20,980 nt of DNA from positions 1 through 20,980 of the forward strand of contig DASWVC010000094.1 of NCBI GenBank assembly GCA_036401335.1. The letters run 5' to 3'. Position numbers and translations under genes: made by a program. The DNA is from DASWVC01 sp036401335 (GTDB taxonomy: Bacteria > Verrucomicrobiota > Verrucomicrobiia > Chthoniobacterales > JAFAMB01). Within the stretch, counting starts at the first letter, position 1. Every line of letters begins with the position of its first letter. The notes beneath the pieces were generated by a model. It searched no databases and was not told the origin of the DNA. It saw only the letters and a program-made list of their open reading frames with translations. Positions 20,711 through 20,980 of the stretch are shown one piece after another.

Positions 20711-20980
20711 TTACCTCTTTTTACCCTTGACCGGCGCCCTCGAACCTCCCTTGCCTCCTTTACCTCCAGCCTCCGCCGCACCTTCCTTCGGCCGTTTCGC
20801 CCCATACTTGGACCGGCTCCGCCGGCGGCCGTCAACCCCAAGGCTGTCCAAGGTGCCCCGAACGATGTGGTAACGAACCCCAGGCAAATCTTTTACTCGA
20901 CCCCCTCGAACCAGCACGATGGAGTGTTCCTGAAGGTTATGCCCTTCGCCCGGGATGTACGCGATAACCTCATAACCGTT
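20711..20980 (-). CDS. rpsL: 30S ribosomal protein S12, 5' end beyond the window
   Basis: Ninety codons at the right edge encode the C-terminal part. The sequence starts NGYEVIAYIPGEGHNLQEHS, then IVLVRGGRVKDLPGVRYHIVRGTLDSLG and RSRSKYGAKRPK. These include the PGEGHNLQEHS and GGRVKDLPGVRYH motifs near the decoding centre (one classical streptomycin-resistance lysine lies in RVKDLPG). The frame is open to the window edge, so the start is outside. After KRPK there are about 24 extra residues, rich in Gly, Lys and Ala (GGKGGKGGSRAPVKGKKR), that most S12 proteins lack. It is the first gene of the cluster seen here. Confidence 0.97.
   Translation of the reverse strand, partial: NGYEVIAYIPGEGHNLQEHSIVLVRGGRVKDLPGVRYHIVRGTLDSLGVDGRRRSRSKYGAKRPKEGAAEAGGKGGKGGSRAPVKGKKR

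Noticed and set aside
1..20980. CRISPR arrays, insertion sequences, integrase sites, tRNA or rRNA genes
   Set aside because: No spaced direct repeats, transposase frames, att-like duplications, or tRNA/rRNA motifs were seen on either strand.

Overview
This window is mostly a bacterial ribosomal-protein supercluster. It runs on the minus strand from the right edge (20980) to 4696 and joins the str, S10, spc and alpha operons. In transcription order the genes are rpsL (partial), rpsG, fusA, rpsJ, rplC, rplD, rplW, rplB, rpsS, rplV, rpsC, rplP, rpmC, rpsQ, rplN, rplX, rplE, rpsH, rplF, rplR, rpsE, rplO, secY, map, rpmJ, rpsM, rpsK, rpsD. From rpsL to map the genes abut or overlap by a few bases (ATGA junctions at rplD/rplW, rplN/rplX, rplE/rpsH and rplO/secY). 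The only wider gaps are rpsE-rplO (57 nt) and secY-map (92 nt).

Several genes usual in this cluster are absent at their expected places: tuf between fusA and rpsJ, rpsN between rplE and rpsH, rpmD between rpsE and rplO, adk between secY and map, infA between map and rpmJ, and rpoA-rplQ after rpsD. Several proteins carry extra, probably disordered termini: an N-terminal extension on S11 and S17, and C-terminal tails on L22, S3, L5 and S12. SecY has an extra C-terminal hydrophobic segment. This is a moderately GC-rich, non-proteobacterial, non-firmicute genome. I tentatively favour Verrucomicrobiota or a relative in the PVC group, but protein sequence alone, read by eye, does not prove it.

The left 4.2 kb holds four unrelated genes. 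They are a membrane GT2 glycosyltransferase of the HpnB/CrtQ kind (minus), a YkuD-type L,D-transpeptidase lipoprotein (plus), a secreted DUF3016-like protein (minus) and (R)-citramalate synthase cimA (plus), which starts isoleucine synthesis from pyruvate. cimA and the ribosomal cluster converge on a 465-nt gene-free segment (4231-4695) full of hairpins.

I see no mobile element, CRISPR array, tRNA, rRNA or recognisable novel multi-gene system. The unexplained signals are in the intergenic DNA. Two tandem short ORFs with competing hairpins lie ahead of the glycosyltransferase. A 214-nt leader ahead of rpmJ has a 27-codon ORF whose stop sits inside a hairpin arm. The convergent 4231-4695 segment is structured. 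A perfect 9+2+9 palindrome lies between the DUF3016-like gene and cimA.
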